A stretch of 13,350 bases of DNA, from the NCBI GenBank assembly GCA_023143935.1, contig JAGLGQ010000018.1:1-13350 (forward strand), given 5' to 3'. The notes beneath the pieces were generated by a model that did not search any database, was not told where the DNA came from, and saw nothing but the letters and a program-made list of their open reading frames with translations. Source of the stretch: Minisyncoccota bacterium (lineage in GTDB: Bacteria > Patescibacteriota > Minisyncoccia > Phycocordibacterales > GCA-2747955). The first letter of the stretch is position 1. Each line of letters begins with the position of its first letter. Shown piece after piece: positions 1 to 6,328 of the stretch. The position numbers and the translations under genes were made by a program.

Positions 1-51
1 AAAGCAAGGCTTAACACATAGAAAATTTTTCTATGTGTTAAGCCTTGCTTT
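1..51 (+). terminator. Long perfect hairpin at left edge, probable terminator of an upstream gene
   Basis: Bases 1-25 are exactly complementary to 27-51, giving a 25-bp uninterrupted stem around a single central base (in practice a 3-5 nt AT loop). It lies directly before the promoter of the next gene. The other gene ends here carry similar perfect stems, so a terminator for a plus-strand gene left of the window is the simplest reading. The tail after the stem is only TTT then GTG, a poor U-tract. The left boundary may extend beyond the window. Confidence 0.5.
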
Positions 52-76
52 GTGAAAAAGATAAATATGATATAAT
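50..76 (+). promoter_or_regulatory. Promoter of the DedA-family gene, leaderless type
   Basis: A perfect -10 hexamer TATAAT lies at 71-76, with 6 nt before the ATG at 83, so transcription should start on or next to the start codon. A weak -35 candidate TTGTGA (50-55) has a 15-bp spacer. No ribosome binding site is visible. Confidence 0.6.
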
Positions 77-82
77 CTCGCA

Positions 83-730
83 ATGATTGAATTTATTGAA
101 TGTATTTCTATTTTTATACAAAATCATACGGAAATGATGTATATGGTTGCATTTTTTGCCGCTATGGCTGAGGGAACAATATTCTTGGCGTTAGTTCCCG
201 GTTCTACTTTTATTTTATCTTTAGGAGCGTTTGCCGCCAATGGAGATTTATCTTTTGCTATTTTATTTATCATTGTAGTTATCGGAGCATTTTTAGGAGA
301 TAATTTGGGATATTTAATTGGTAGATTTTTTGGTAGAAATATTATGAAATTTGAGTGGATAGATAAAAAATATTATGTTTTTACTGAATCTTTTTTGTTA
401 CAGCACGGGAGAAAATCTATATTTTTCGCTCGTTTTATTTCAGGAATAAAAGAAATTGCTCCTTTTGTCGCTGGTGTAATGGATATGAATAGAAAATCTT
501 TTGCAGTTTGGAATTTAGTTGGAGGATTTTTTTGGGCAATATTATGGCTTGGTTCTGGATATATATTTGGGCAAGATTTAAATTCTGTAACTGGAATTTT
601 AAAGGGAATTGCAATTTTGGGATTGATAGGTTTTTTTTCTTGTGTAACTTTATTTTATTTAAAAAACAGAATTCTTTTACAAGAACAAAAATTTATTATC
701 GATGAAATTTTAAAAAAAGAACATGAGTAA
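83..730 (+). CDS. DedA family (SNARE-associated/VTT) integral membrane protein
   Basis: 215 residues, the usual size for DedA proteins, which are polytopic inner-membrane proteins. Characterised relatives flip polyprenyl phosphate or phosphatidylethanolamine and support membrane energetics. The family pattern is visible: E30 and the re-entrant segment VPGSTF (38-43), GDNLGYLIGR (72-81), then ARFISGIKEIAPFVAG (116-131) and a final helix pair from W143 to about residue 195. Where many members have R-F-x-P-G-x-R, this one has RFISGIK, so the proline is replaced and the second arginine is lysine. The start follows a TATAAT box by 6 nt. Its last 8 nt overlap the start of rsmI, suggesting coupled translation in a two-gene operon. 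The substrate cannot be read from sequence, though uppS elsewhere in the window makes carrier-lipid recycling a reasonable guess. Confidence 0.88.
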   Translation: MIEFIECISIFIQNHTEMMYMVAFFAAMAEGTIFLALVPGSTFILSLGAFAANGDLSFAILFIIVVIGAFLGDNLGYLIGRFFGRNIMKFEWIDKKYYVFTESFLLQHGRKSIFFARFISGIKEIAPFVAGVMDMNRKSFAVWNLVGGFFWAILWLGSGYIFGQDLNSVTGILKGIAILGLIGFFSCVTLFYLKNRILLQEQKFIIDEILKKEHE

Positions 731-1412
731 ATTTTTTGTAGTAGCAACGCCAATAGGTAATTTAGATGATATTTCTTTTCGAGCTATTGAAATTTTAAAA
801 TCAGTTGATTTGGTTTTAGCTGAGGATACGCGAGTAAGTAAAAAACTTTTTGATAGATATAAAATAAATACTAAACTTGATTCTTATAATTCTTTTTCTA
901 CAGAAAGAAAAAAAAATAAAATCATTGATTTATTAAGAGATAAAAAAGATATTGCTTTAATTTCAGATGCCGGTACTCCCACAATTTCAGACCCTGGAGT
1001 AAAAATAGTTTCAGATTTATATAAAGAATTTGGAAATAATCCAGAGATAGAAATTATTCCAATTCCGGGAGCTTCTGCTGTACTTTCTGCGTTGTCTGTA
1101 TCTGGATTTCCATCATCTGAGTTTATTTTTTATGGATTTTTGCCACACAAAAAAGGAAGAGAAACTATTTTTAAAGAAATTACTGAAAATAAAAAAACAT
1201 CAGTTTTTTACGAATCACCACACAGACTAACAAAAGCTTTAGATTCTTTGGAAAAATTTTGTGAAAAAGATAGAGAGATTTTTGTTGCTCGTGAGCTTAC
1301 TAAAATGTACGAAGAAAAAATCAGAGGAGGCGTAAAAGAAGTAAAAGAATTTTTTGATAAAAATTCCAAAAAAATTAGGGGAGAATTTGTAATAGTTGTT
1401 TCTGGAAAATAA
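723..1412 (+). CDS. rsmI: 16S rRNA (cytidine-1402-2'-O)-methyltransferase, short form
   Basis: RsmI uses S-adenosylmethionine to methylate the ribose of C1402 in the 16S rRNA decoding centre. All family motifs are present: ATPIGNLDD (8-16), AEDTR (33-37), SDAGTPTISDPG (81-92), the PGASA loop (115-119), FYESPHRL (162-169), ARELTK (189-194) and the closing GEFVIVV (220-226). The protein stops at 229 residues right after the tetrapyrrole-methylase fold. E. coli RsmI is about 286 residues and carries an extra C-terminal domain, which is absent here. The ATG at 723 lies inside the last codons of the DedA gene (ATGAGTAA overlap), which supports an operon and explains the missing ribosome binding site. 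A strong hairpin follows at 1443. Confidence 0.95.
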   Translation: MSKFFVVATPIGNLDDISFRAIEILKSVDLVLAEDTRVSKKLFDRYKINTKLDSYNSFSTERKKNKIIDLLRDKKDIALISDAGTPTISDPGVKIVSDLYKEFGNNPEIEIIPIPGASAVLSALSVSGFPSSEFIFYGFLPHKKGRETIFKEITENKKTSVFYESPHRLTKALDSLEKFCEKDREIFVARELTKMYEEKIRGGVKEVKEFFDKNSKKIRGEFVIVVSGK

Positions 1413-1442
1413 TTTTATAAAAATTTTGTTTTATTACTATAA

Positions 1443-1487
1443 TAACCCCCCGTTTAAATGTACGTTTAAACGGGGGGTTAATTTTTT
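1443..1487 (+). terminator. Terminator between convergent rsmI and dut
   Basis: A 16-bp perfect stem (1443-1458 with 1465-1480) has six consecutive G:C pairs and a 6-nt loop, followed by a T6 run at 1482-1487 for plus-strand transcripts. The stop codon of dut on the minus strand (1478-1480) is built into the right arm. The stem therefore also ends dut, although its minus-strand tail is AT-rich rather than a pure U-run. Its G-run is the most GC-rich stretch nearby. Confidence 0.85.
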
Positions 1488-1903
1488 CCTGTTGACCCAA
1501 ATCCTTTTTTTCCTCGGTCCGTTTCTTCTAAAGTATCTGTTTCAATTATTTCTGGTTGTTCTATTTTTTGAATTAATATTTGAGTTATTTTATCACCCTC
1601 TTCAAAAATTTGTTCTTTGTTGGAAAGATTTATTAATCCAACTAATATTTCCCCCCTATATCCTGAGTCCACCACTCCTCCAAGAATTTTAATACCTCTT
1701 TTTATGGCTACCCCTGATTTATCCCAGATAAGACCCACATGTTTTTCTGGAATTTGCATAGCAATACCCGTTGAAGCCACAATTTTTTCATTAGGTTTTA
1801 GTATAATTTTTTTTGTAGTATATAAATCCATTCCAGCGTCTGTAGGATGTGCAAAGTTTGGACTTTTTGCTTTTTCTGTTAATTTTTTAAATTTTAGTTT
1901 CAT
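1478..1903 (-). CDS. dut: dUTP diphosphatase (dUTPase), trimeric type
   Basis: Hydrolyses dUTP to dUMP and pyrophosphate, keeping uracil out of DNA and feeding thymidylate synthesis. At 141 residues it has the normal size for the homotrimeric family. The five motifs are in order: I AGMDLYT (23-29), II WDKSGVAIKRG (60-70), III GGVVDSGYRGEI (75-86) with the catalytic aspartate D79, IV GDKITQILI (103-111), and the flexible C-terminal motif V RGKKGFGSTG (130-139) that closes over the nucleotide. Motif II reads WDKSG instead of the common RSS-type serine pair; I recall this form from other divergent dUTPases. The start lies within the last 17 nt of the flavoprotein gene upstream, so the two are almost certainly translated from one mRNA. 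Confidence 0.95.
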   Translation of the reverse strand: MKLKFKKLTEKAKSPNFAHPTDAGMDLYTTKKIILKPNEKIVASTGIAMQIPEKHVGLIWDKSGVAIKRGIKILGGVVDSGYRGEILVGLINLSNKEQIFEEGDKITQILIQKIEQPEIIETDTLEETDRGKKGFGSTGKN

Positions 1904-3176
1904 GTTTTTTTATCGTTATATCTTTTCCAGCCACATATCCCGTCGTCCAGCATAATTGTAGGGAAAATCCTCCAGAAGGTCTATTAATATTTAAGACATC
2001 ACCCAAAACATATAAATTAGGATAAAGTTTTGAGCTCATATTTGAAAAATTTACTTCGTTTAATATTAAACCACCATCTGCTATTACCGCCTTATTTAAT
2101 CCTAAAGTATCAATAATTTGCATTGTTAGATTTTTCATTTTTTTTACTATTTTTTTTCTTTCTTCTTTTGAAACTTCGTTTATTTGTTTATTAGATAATT
2201 CTTTTGGAAAATATTCTAGTATTGCTTCTGCAAGTTTTTTTTGTAACAATTCTGGCAAAACATTTTTAAGTTTTTTAGTTTGATTTTTTTCAAATAATCT
2301 CCAAAGTTTTCTGTCTAATTCTGGTTCTTCCGTGTCTGGAAATAAATCAATAGAAGCCTCAACTACTCCATTTTTTAAAAGATTTCTTACTTCGTAAGAA
2401 GAATTTAAGATTAAGGGAGCCGAAAGACCAAAATGAGTAAATAAAATTTTTCCTTTTTTTGAGATTTCTGTTTTTTTATTTTGGATAAATCGTATTTTAC
2501 AGAAAGACCAAGAAGTACCTGAAATTTTATGTAATATTTCGGAATCTGTTTTTAAAGGTACTATATTTGGATTTGGTTTTTTAATTGTATGACCAAGACG
2601 TTCTAAAAATTTAAATCCATCACCCGTTGAACCAGTTTCTGAGTGAGCAACACCACCAGTCGCAATAGCAAAGTTTTTTCCAAAAAAAGTTTCTCCTGAT
2701 TTTGTTTTTACGGAATCAAGAATATTTTTTCCATTTGATGAATCAATTTTTTTAATTTTTATAACTTGTTGATTTGTAAGAATTTTAACTCCATTGTTTC
2801 TCATTATTTTTTCTAGAGTTTTAAAAACATCAGTTGCTTTTTGAGATTTTGGAAAAACTCTATTCCTAGCTTCTACAGTTAAGGGTAAATTATTTTTTTC
2901 AAAAAAAGTTAAAGTATCTTTTACTGAAAATTTTGCAAAAGGAGAAAATAAAAATTTTTTAGAATTACCAAAATTTTCTAAGAATTTTTTGTTGTCTAAT
3001 TCTTTATTGGTGATATTACATCTTCCACCCCCCGTAATTTTAAGTTTTTTTCCTAATTCTGTATTTTTTTCCAACAATAAAACAGATGCTCCATCTTTTG
3101 CAGCAGTAATAGACATCATCATTCCAGCAGGTCCACCTCCAATAATAATTAGGTCATAAATCTTTTTATTTTCCAT
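1887..3176 (-). CDS. HI0933/BaiN-family NAD(P)/FAD-dependent oxidoreductase
   Basis: A 429-residue flavoprotein of the YhiN/HI0933/BaiN family. The N-terminal Rossmann fold shows the dinucleotide motif IIGGGPAG (11-18), an acidic residue at the end of beta-2 (E36), and the family hallmark TGGGRCNITN (48-57). The C-terminal FAD-contacting block is also recognisable: ADGGL, then GDVLNINRPSGGFSLQ (392-407) and GYVAG (413-417). Family members are usually 390-430 residues, so it is full length. The physiological substrate is generally unknown for this family; BaiN acts on bile-acid intermediates in gut clostridia, which should not be transferred here. It is the first gene of a minus-strand pair with dut. 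The ATG is preceded, 6 nt upstream, by TAAAAT, so the mRNA is predicted to be leaderless. Confidence 0.9.
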   Translation of the reverse strand: MENKKIYDLIIIGGGPAGMMMSITAAKDGASVLLLEKNTELGKKLKITGGGRCNITNKELDNKKFLENFGNSKKFLFSPFAKFSVKDTLTFFEKNNLPLTVEARNRVFPKSQKATDVFKTLEKIMRNNGVKILTNQQVIKIKKIDSSNGKNILDSVKTKSGETFFGKNFAIATGGVAHSETGSTGDGFKFLERLGHTIKKPNPNIVPLKTDSEILHKISGTSWSFCKIRFIQNKKTEISKKGKILFTHFGLSAPLILNSSYEVRNLLKNGVVEASIDLFPDTEEPELDRKLWRLFEKNQTKKLKNVLPELLQKKLAEAILEYFPKELSNKQINEVSKEERKKIVKKMKNLTMQIIDTLGLNKAVIADGGLILNEVNFSNMSSKLYPNLYVLGDVLNINRPSGGFSLQLCWTTGYVAGKDITIKKHETKI

Positions 3177-3204
3177 TTGAGTATTTTAACATAAATATTA
3201 TAAT
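3177..3204 (+). promoter_or_regulatory. pgk promoter, leaderless type
   Basis: TTGAGT (3177-3182), a 16-bp spacer and a perfect TATAAT (3199-3204) are followed by 6 nt and the pgk ATG at 3211. The predicted transcript starts at the ATG. The whole promoter lies in the 34-bp gap to the divergent flavoprotein gene, so the two promoters overlap. Confidence 0.65.
3183..3188 (-). promoter_or_regulatory. Leaderless-type -10 box of the flavoprotein-dut pair
   Basis: On the minus strand TAAAAT sits 6 nt before the ATG at 3176. No convincing -35 is found at 16-18 bp. The 6-nt spacer itself (3177-3182) is the -35 hexamer of the divergent pgk promoter. Confidence 0.45.
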
Positions 3205-3210
3205 AACCTT

Positions 3211-4380
3211 ATGACAAATAATTTTTTTTTAAGTAATGCGAATAATTTAAAAGGTAAAAGGGTTTTAGTTAGGGTTGGGGTGAATGTACCATTAGATGAA
3301 AAAGGGAATATAGAAAGTGATTTTAGACTTAAGGCTGTTTTGCCTACTTTAAAATTTTTAATTGATAAAAAAGCTAAAATAATTTTAATTGGGCATATTG
3401 GTAGAGATTCAAATTTAACTTTAAAAAAAATTTTTAAATATTTTAAAAAAAAGGAGAAATTACCCATTAGTTTTGATGAAAAAACTTTTGTAAATTTTAA
3501 TAATCAAAAAGTTGAAGAATTAAAATCTCAAATTTCTAGTATGAAAAAAGGAGAAATTTTATTTTTAGATAATTTAAGGGCTACTGATTTAGAAAAAGAA
3601 AATAATGTTTTGTTTGCAAAAAATTTATCAGAGTTTGCGGATGTTTATGTAAATGAGGCATTTTCTGTTTCTCATAGAAAACATGCATCAATTTCGGAAT
3701 TGCCGAAAAATTTTACAGAAAAATATTTTGGTATTCAATTTGAAAAGGAGCTTGAATTTTTAAATAAAATAAAAGAGTTGAAGAAGGAAAGTAATAGCAT
3801 CTTTGTTTTAGGTGGGGCTAAAATTAAATCTAAATTACCAATTTTGGATATTTTAACTGATAAATTTGATAAAGTGATTGTTGGTGGAGCAATTATAAAT
3901 AATTTTTATAAATTTTTAGGTTATGAAATAGGAAATTCTGTATATGATAAAGAAGAAATGGATTTACAAAAATATATAGATAAAAAAAATTTATTTATCC
4001 CAAATTTAGTAATTGTAAAAAACAAAAAAGGAAAAGTAGAAAAAGAAATTTCAGAAGTAAATAAAGATGATAAAATTTTAGATATTTCACCATCGTCATT
4101 TTTAGAAATAGAAAAAGAGTTAAAAGAAGCTAAAATAATATTTTTTAATGGACCATTGGGATATTACGAAGGGGGATTTAAAGATGGAACAAAATATTTA
4201 TTTGAAATTTTAGCAAATAAAGAAAATTTATTTATTGCTGGTGGTGGAAATACATCTTCTGTAATATATGAAATGGGGTTAGGAGAAAATGTTGATTTTA
4301 TTTCTACAGGGGGAGGTTCTTTAGTGGAGTATATTGCACACGGAACTTTATTGGGAATTGAGGCAATAATAAATAAATAA
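3211..4380 (+). CDS. pgk: Phosphoglycerate kinase, divergent
   Basis: Catalyses ATP formation from 1,3-bisphosphoglycerate and ADP in glycolysis, in the cytoplasm. At 389 residues it matches the two-domain family. Recognisable parts are GKRVLVRVGVNVP (15-27), the H-x-G-R element (H62, R65), LDNLR with R123, VNEAFSVSHR (147-156), the nucleotide-domain start GGAKIKSK (201-208), GGAIINNF, FFNGPLGYYE (311-320), GGGNTSS (344-350) and STGGGS (365-370). Several usually invariant positions differ. The substrate-binding aspartate of RVDFNVP is glycine (G23). HxGRP is HIGRD. LENxRF is LDNLRA, and VNDAFG is VNEAFS. The key basic residues remain, so the gene is probably functional, but 3-phosphoglycerate binding may be altered. 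It is a single gene with its own promoter. Confidence 0.9.
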   Translation: MTNNFFLSNANNLKGKRVLVRVGVNVPLDEKGNIESDFRLKAVLPTLKFLIDKKAKIILIGHIGRDSNLTLKKIFKYFKKKEKLPISFDEKTFVNFNNQKVEELKSQISSMKKGEILFLDNLRATDLEKENNVLFAKNLSEFADVYVNEAFSVSHRKHASISELPKNFTEKYFGIQFEKELEFLNKIKELKKESNSIFVLGGAKIKSKLPILDILTDKFDKVIVGGAIINNFYKFLGYEIGNSVYDKEEMDLQKYIDKKNLFIPNLVIVKNKKGKVEKEISEVNKDDKILDISPSSFLEIEKELKEAKIIFFNGPLGYYEGGFKDGTKYLFEILANKENLFIAGGGNTSSVIYEMGLGENVDFISTGGGSLVEYIAHGTLLGIEAIINK

Positions 4381-4443
4381 ATAATCACAGTTTATCCACA
4401 ATGTAAATATTGACGATTATAAAATATGTTTTATACTTTCTTA

Positions 4444-4521
4444 AATCTGTTAAATAAATTAAATTAGTTATTAATAACAGGAAAAAAGGTGGAAAATTGC
4501 TTTGCAATTTTCCACCTTTTT
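4444..4521 (+). ncRNA. Candidate small RNA, about 75 nt
   Basis: A TTGACG/TATACT promoter with a 16-bp spacer predicts a start near 4444, and the 18-bp hairpin with U-run ends at about 4521. The transcript would carry a 6-bp CTGTTA/TAACAG stem followed by the terminator stem, with no reading frame worth naming. I do not recognise a known RNA family. It could equally be an extended 3' end of pgk with a chance promoter match. Confidence 0.25.
4483..4521. terminator. Bidirectional terminator between pgk and the CorA-like gene
   Basis: A perfect 18-bp stem (4483-4500 with 4504-4521) has a TTT loop. The outer A:T pairs provide a U-run in either direction, so it suits both convergent genes. Its apex reads TTGC-TTT-GCAA. 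Confidence 0.9.
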
Positions 4522-4540
4522 ATTTTAGTTATTTATAAAA

Positions 4541-5461
4541 TTACCACCATTTTTTTATTTTTGAAATTCCAGCCATTACTATAAGCATTGTAATACTTGT
4601 GACAATTATTAAATTAAAGTCATTATTATGACCTAAAAATAAATGTCCTTGTTTTGTGGGAATTGAAATAATTGAAATAAAAAGAGTTATGGGTAAAGTT
4701 AAAAATGCAATTAAAGTAAAAGTTTTTGAAGATTCACCTAATTTTGCATTTAAAAGAGAATTGTTAGTATCTCTTAATTCCCACAGATTTTCTTGTAATT
4801 GTTCTGCTTGAGATAGCGCTTTTTGATAAGAGAGTACAATTCCTTCCAATGTGGTATAAGAATTTTTTTGAGGGAAAAAAGTTTTTGATAAATCTAAGAA
4901 AATTTTCCAACTATCATCGTGAGTTTTTAAATATCTCCTAAAATCAATTAATTTTCTGTTTACTTTTGAAATTCTAACAACCATTTCTTTTTCTTTATTT
5001 GAAAATATTTTTTTTTCTATATTTTCTATTTCCGAAGATACATCTTTTAATTCAAAAAGCATATTTTCATATATTTTTTCAAAAATATGTAAAAATGAAT
5101 ATACAATTGGATTTTCATAATCCCTCCCTTTTCCCAAATGGGCATTTTTTTCAAAATCTGCTTTAAATTTTTCAATTCCTTCATTTTTTGTACTACTAAA
5201 AGATATAATATAATCTTTTCCTATTATAAATTTTAATACTTGTTTATTAAATTCTTCATCTTTTAAATCTGGTATAGATAAAGAAAAAAATAAATGTCCA
5301 TTAATAACTAACGCTTTATCTCTATTTATATCTCCCAAAAATCTTCTAGAAATATAATCATCTATATTATATTTTTTTACTAATTCTAAAAAGTTACCCT
5401 CTGTAATAATATCTTGAAAATTGTGCCAAACAATATTTCTGTAATAGTTTGTTGTTAACAT
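4541..5461 (-). CDS. corA: CorA-like divalent cation transporter lacking the GMN motif
   Basis: 306 residues with CorA architecture: a soluble alpha/beta N-terminal domain (about 1-115), a long helical stalk (about 115-245) containing the family-like stretch RRYLKTHDDSW (175-185), and two C-terminal membrane helices (about 247-267 and 283-300) followed by the basic end KIKKWW. CorA proteins are pentameric Mg2+ or Co2+ channels whose selectivity ring is the Gly-Met-Asn triplet at the end of the first membrane helix. Here that place reads ISIISIPTKQG (262-272) and no GMN exists. The periplasmic loop still ends in a family-like NNDF (279-282). Transport of another ion or loss of selectivity is possible. 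It is transcribed alone, divergent from pheS; the gene end faces the shared hairpin at 4483-4521. Confidence 0.82.
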   Translation of the reverse strand: MLTTNYYRNIVWHNFQDIITEGNFLELVKKYNIDDYISRRFLGDINRDKALVINGHLFFSLSIPDLKDEEFNKQVLKFIIGKDYIISFSSTKNEGIEKFKADFEKNAHLGKGRDYENPIVYSFLHIFEKIYENMLFELKDVSSEIENIEKKIFSNKEKEMVVRISKVNRKLIDFRRYLKTHDDSWKIFLDLSKTFFPQKNSYTTLEGIVLSYQKALSQAEQLQENLWELRDTNNSLLNAKLGESSKTFTLIAFLTLPITLFISIISIPTKQGHLFLGHNNDFNLIIVTSITMLIVMAGISKIKKWW

Positions 5462-5470
5462 ATAGTAAAT

Positions 5471-5499
5471 AGTATAACAAACTATTTTGTGGGACTCAA
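5471..5499 (-). promoter_or_regulatory. Promoter of the CorA-like gene
   Basis: On the minus strand TTGAGT (5499-5494), a 17-bp spacer and TATACT (5476-5471) are followed by 9 nt before the ATG at 5461. The predicted 5' leader is only a few nucleotides. The -10 and spacer overlap the left arm of a 14-bp inverted repeat. Confidence 0.6.
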
Positions 5500-5515
5500 C
5501 TAAATAGTTTGTTAT
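5474..5515. repeat. 14-bp perfect inverted repeat between divergent corA-like and pheS promoters
   Basis: Arm 5474-5487 (ATAACAAACTATTT) is the exact complement of arm 5502-5515, with a 14-bp gap. The left arm covers part of the corA-like -10 and spacer; the right arm covers the pheS -35. An 11-bp direct copy of the right-arm core, AATAGTTTGTT, lies at 5443-5453 in the first codons of the corA-like gene, 60 bp from its partner at 5503-5513. The geometry suggests an operator for a DNA-binding protein controlling both promoters, but no regulator is encoded nearby. Confidence 0.55.
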
Positions 5516-5536
5516 TTATTATTTAAATGATAAAAT
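5509..5536 (+). promoter_or_regulatory. pheST promoter, leaderless type
   Basis: TTGTTA (5509-5514), a 16-bp spacer and TAAAAT (5531-5536) are followed by 7 nt before the pheS ATG at 5544. There is no room for a T-box or peptide-type leader, unlike many PheRS operons elsewhere. Confidence 0.6.
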
Positions 5537-5543
5537 ATTTTCT

Positions 5544-6317
5544 ATGACAAGTATTGATGTAACTGCTCCAGGAAGTAAAGCTAAAAAAGGAAACGCCCAT
5601 GTTTTATCAAAGGCGAGAAGAGAATTAGAAGATATTTTTGAATCTATGGGGTTTTCTATTATTTCTGGTCCAGAAGTAGAGAAGGAGTTTTATAATTTTG
5701 ATGCTTTAAATGTACCAAAAAATCATCCTGCTCGTGATATGCAAGATACATTTTGGGTAGATAAATTAGATGAGACAGTTTTGAGGACACATTGTACATC
5801 TGTAGATATAAGACATATGCAGAATAATAAACCGCCAATTCGTGTTTTGGCACCAGGTAGGGTTTTTAGAAATGAAGCAATAGATGCTACACACGAAGCT
5901 CAATTTCATCAGTGGGATGGATTGGTTGTAGGAGAAAATATTTCATTGGCTAATTTAAAATTTATTTTAGCTTCTGTTTTGAGAAAGTTTTTAAATGATG
6001 ATTCAATTGGCGTTAGACTTCGACCAGGATTTTTTCCTTTTGTAGAGCCTGGTGTGGAACTTGATTTGACCTGTTTTAAGTGTCCAAAAAATAACCCGAG
6101 TTCTTCTTGTAATGTTTGTAAGGGGTCGGGGTGGATTGAGCTTTTAGGGGCTGGAATGATTCATCCTAATGTTTTAAAAGCTGTGGGAATAGATTCAAAA
6201 AAGTATCAAGCTTTAGCTTTTGGTCCAGGGTTAGAAAGATTAGTAATGTTAAAATACGGAGTAGATGATATTAGAGATTTCTACGATGGGGATATTCCAT
6301 TTTTAAAACAGTTTTAA
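5544..6317 (+). CDS. pheS: Phenylalanine--tRNA ligase alpha subunit, without the N-terminal coiled coil
   Basis: Catalytic subunit of the (alpha-beta)2 enzyme that charges tRNA-Phe. Class II motifs are clear: GPEVEKEFYNFDALNVP (42-58) with HPARDMQDTFW, motif 2 GRVFRNEAIDATHEAQFHQ (105-123), and motif 3 GPGLERLVMLKYG (227-239). A Cys4 zinc-ribbon-like insert C177-x2-C180 ... C189-x2-C192 precedes GWIELLGAGM, a variant I recall from other bacterial PheS. The protein is 257 residues, against about 330-350 usually, and begins directly at the IDVTAPG segment that normally follows the tRNA-binding coiled coil. An in-frame stop at 5505-5507 and the promoter just upstream show that the missing domain is not an annotation error. 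It is followed after 11 nt by pheT. Confidence 0.96.
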   Translation: MTSIDVTAPGSKAKKGNAHVLSKARRELEDIFESMGFSIISGPEVEKEFYNFDALNVPKNHPARDMQDTFWVDKLDETVLRTHCTSVDIRHMQNNKPPIRVLAPGRVFRNEAIDATHEAQFHQWDGLVVGENISLANLKFILASVLRKFLNDDSIGVRLRPGFFPFVEPGVELDLTCFKCPKNNPSSSCNVCKGSGWIELLGAGMIHPNVLKAVGIDSKKYQALAFGPGLERLVMLKYGVDDIRDFYDGDIPFLKQF

Positions 6318-6328
6318 TTTATAGTATT

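Larger units (their letters stand above)
4381..4540. other. 160-bp convergent intergenic region between pgk and the CorA-like gene
   Basis: Besides the terminator hairpin it holds one perfect DnaA-box-like 9-mer, TTATCCACA (4392-4400), and a plus-strand promoter-like pair, TTGACG (4410-4415) and TATACT (4432-4437). There is also a short inverted repeat, CTGTTA (4447-4452) with TAACAG (4475-4480). There is no convincing coding sequence. The promoter-like pair is hard to explain by the flanking genes, because no gene starts downstream of it on the plus strand. Confidence 0.5.

Noticed and set aside
1396..1955. Plus-strand frames opposite dut and crossing the terminator
   Set aside because: They run through the strong 1443-1487 hairpin and lie antisense to a dUTPase with all five motifs.
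4392..4400. Perfect DnaA-box-like TTATCCACA after pgk, considered as part of a replication origin
   Set aside because: Only one copy was found, with no dnaA, dnaN or cluster of boxes nearby; a single 9-mer in AT-rich DNA is weak evidence.
4426..4467. 13-codon reading frame starting ATGTTTTATACT downstream of an AT-rich -10-like stretch
   Set aside because: Its ATG directly abuts the -10-like hexamer with no spacing, it overlaps the better TATACT box, and the residues show nothing recognisable.
5474..5515. The 14-bp inverted repeat considered as an intrinsic terminator
   Set aside because: Both flanking genes start here and diverge, and no U-run follows the stem.
5462..5543. T-box or PheM-type leader control of pheST
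   Set aside because: The pheS promoter leaves no transcribed leader; the -10 ends 7 nt before the ATG.
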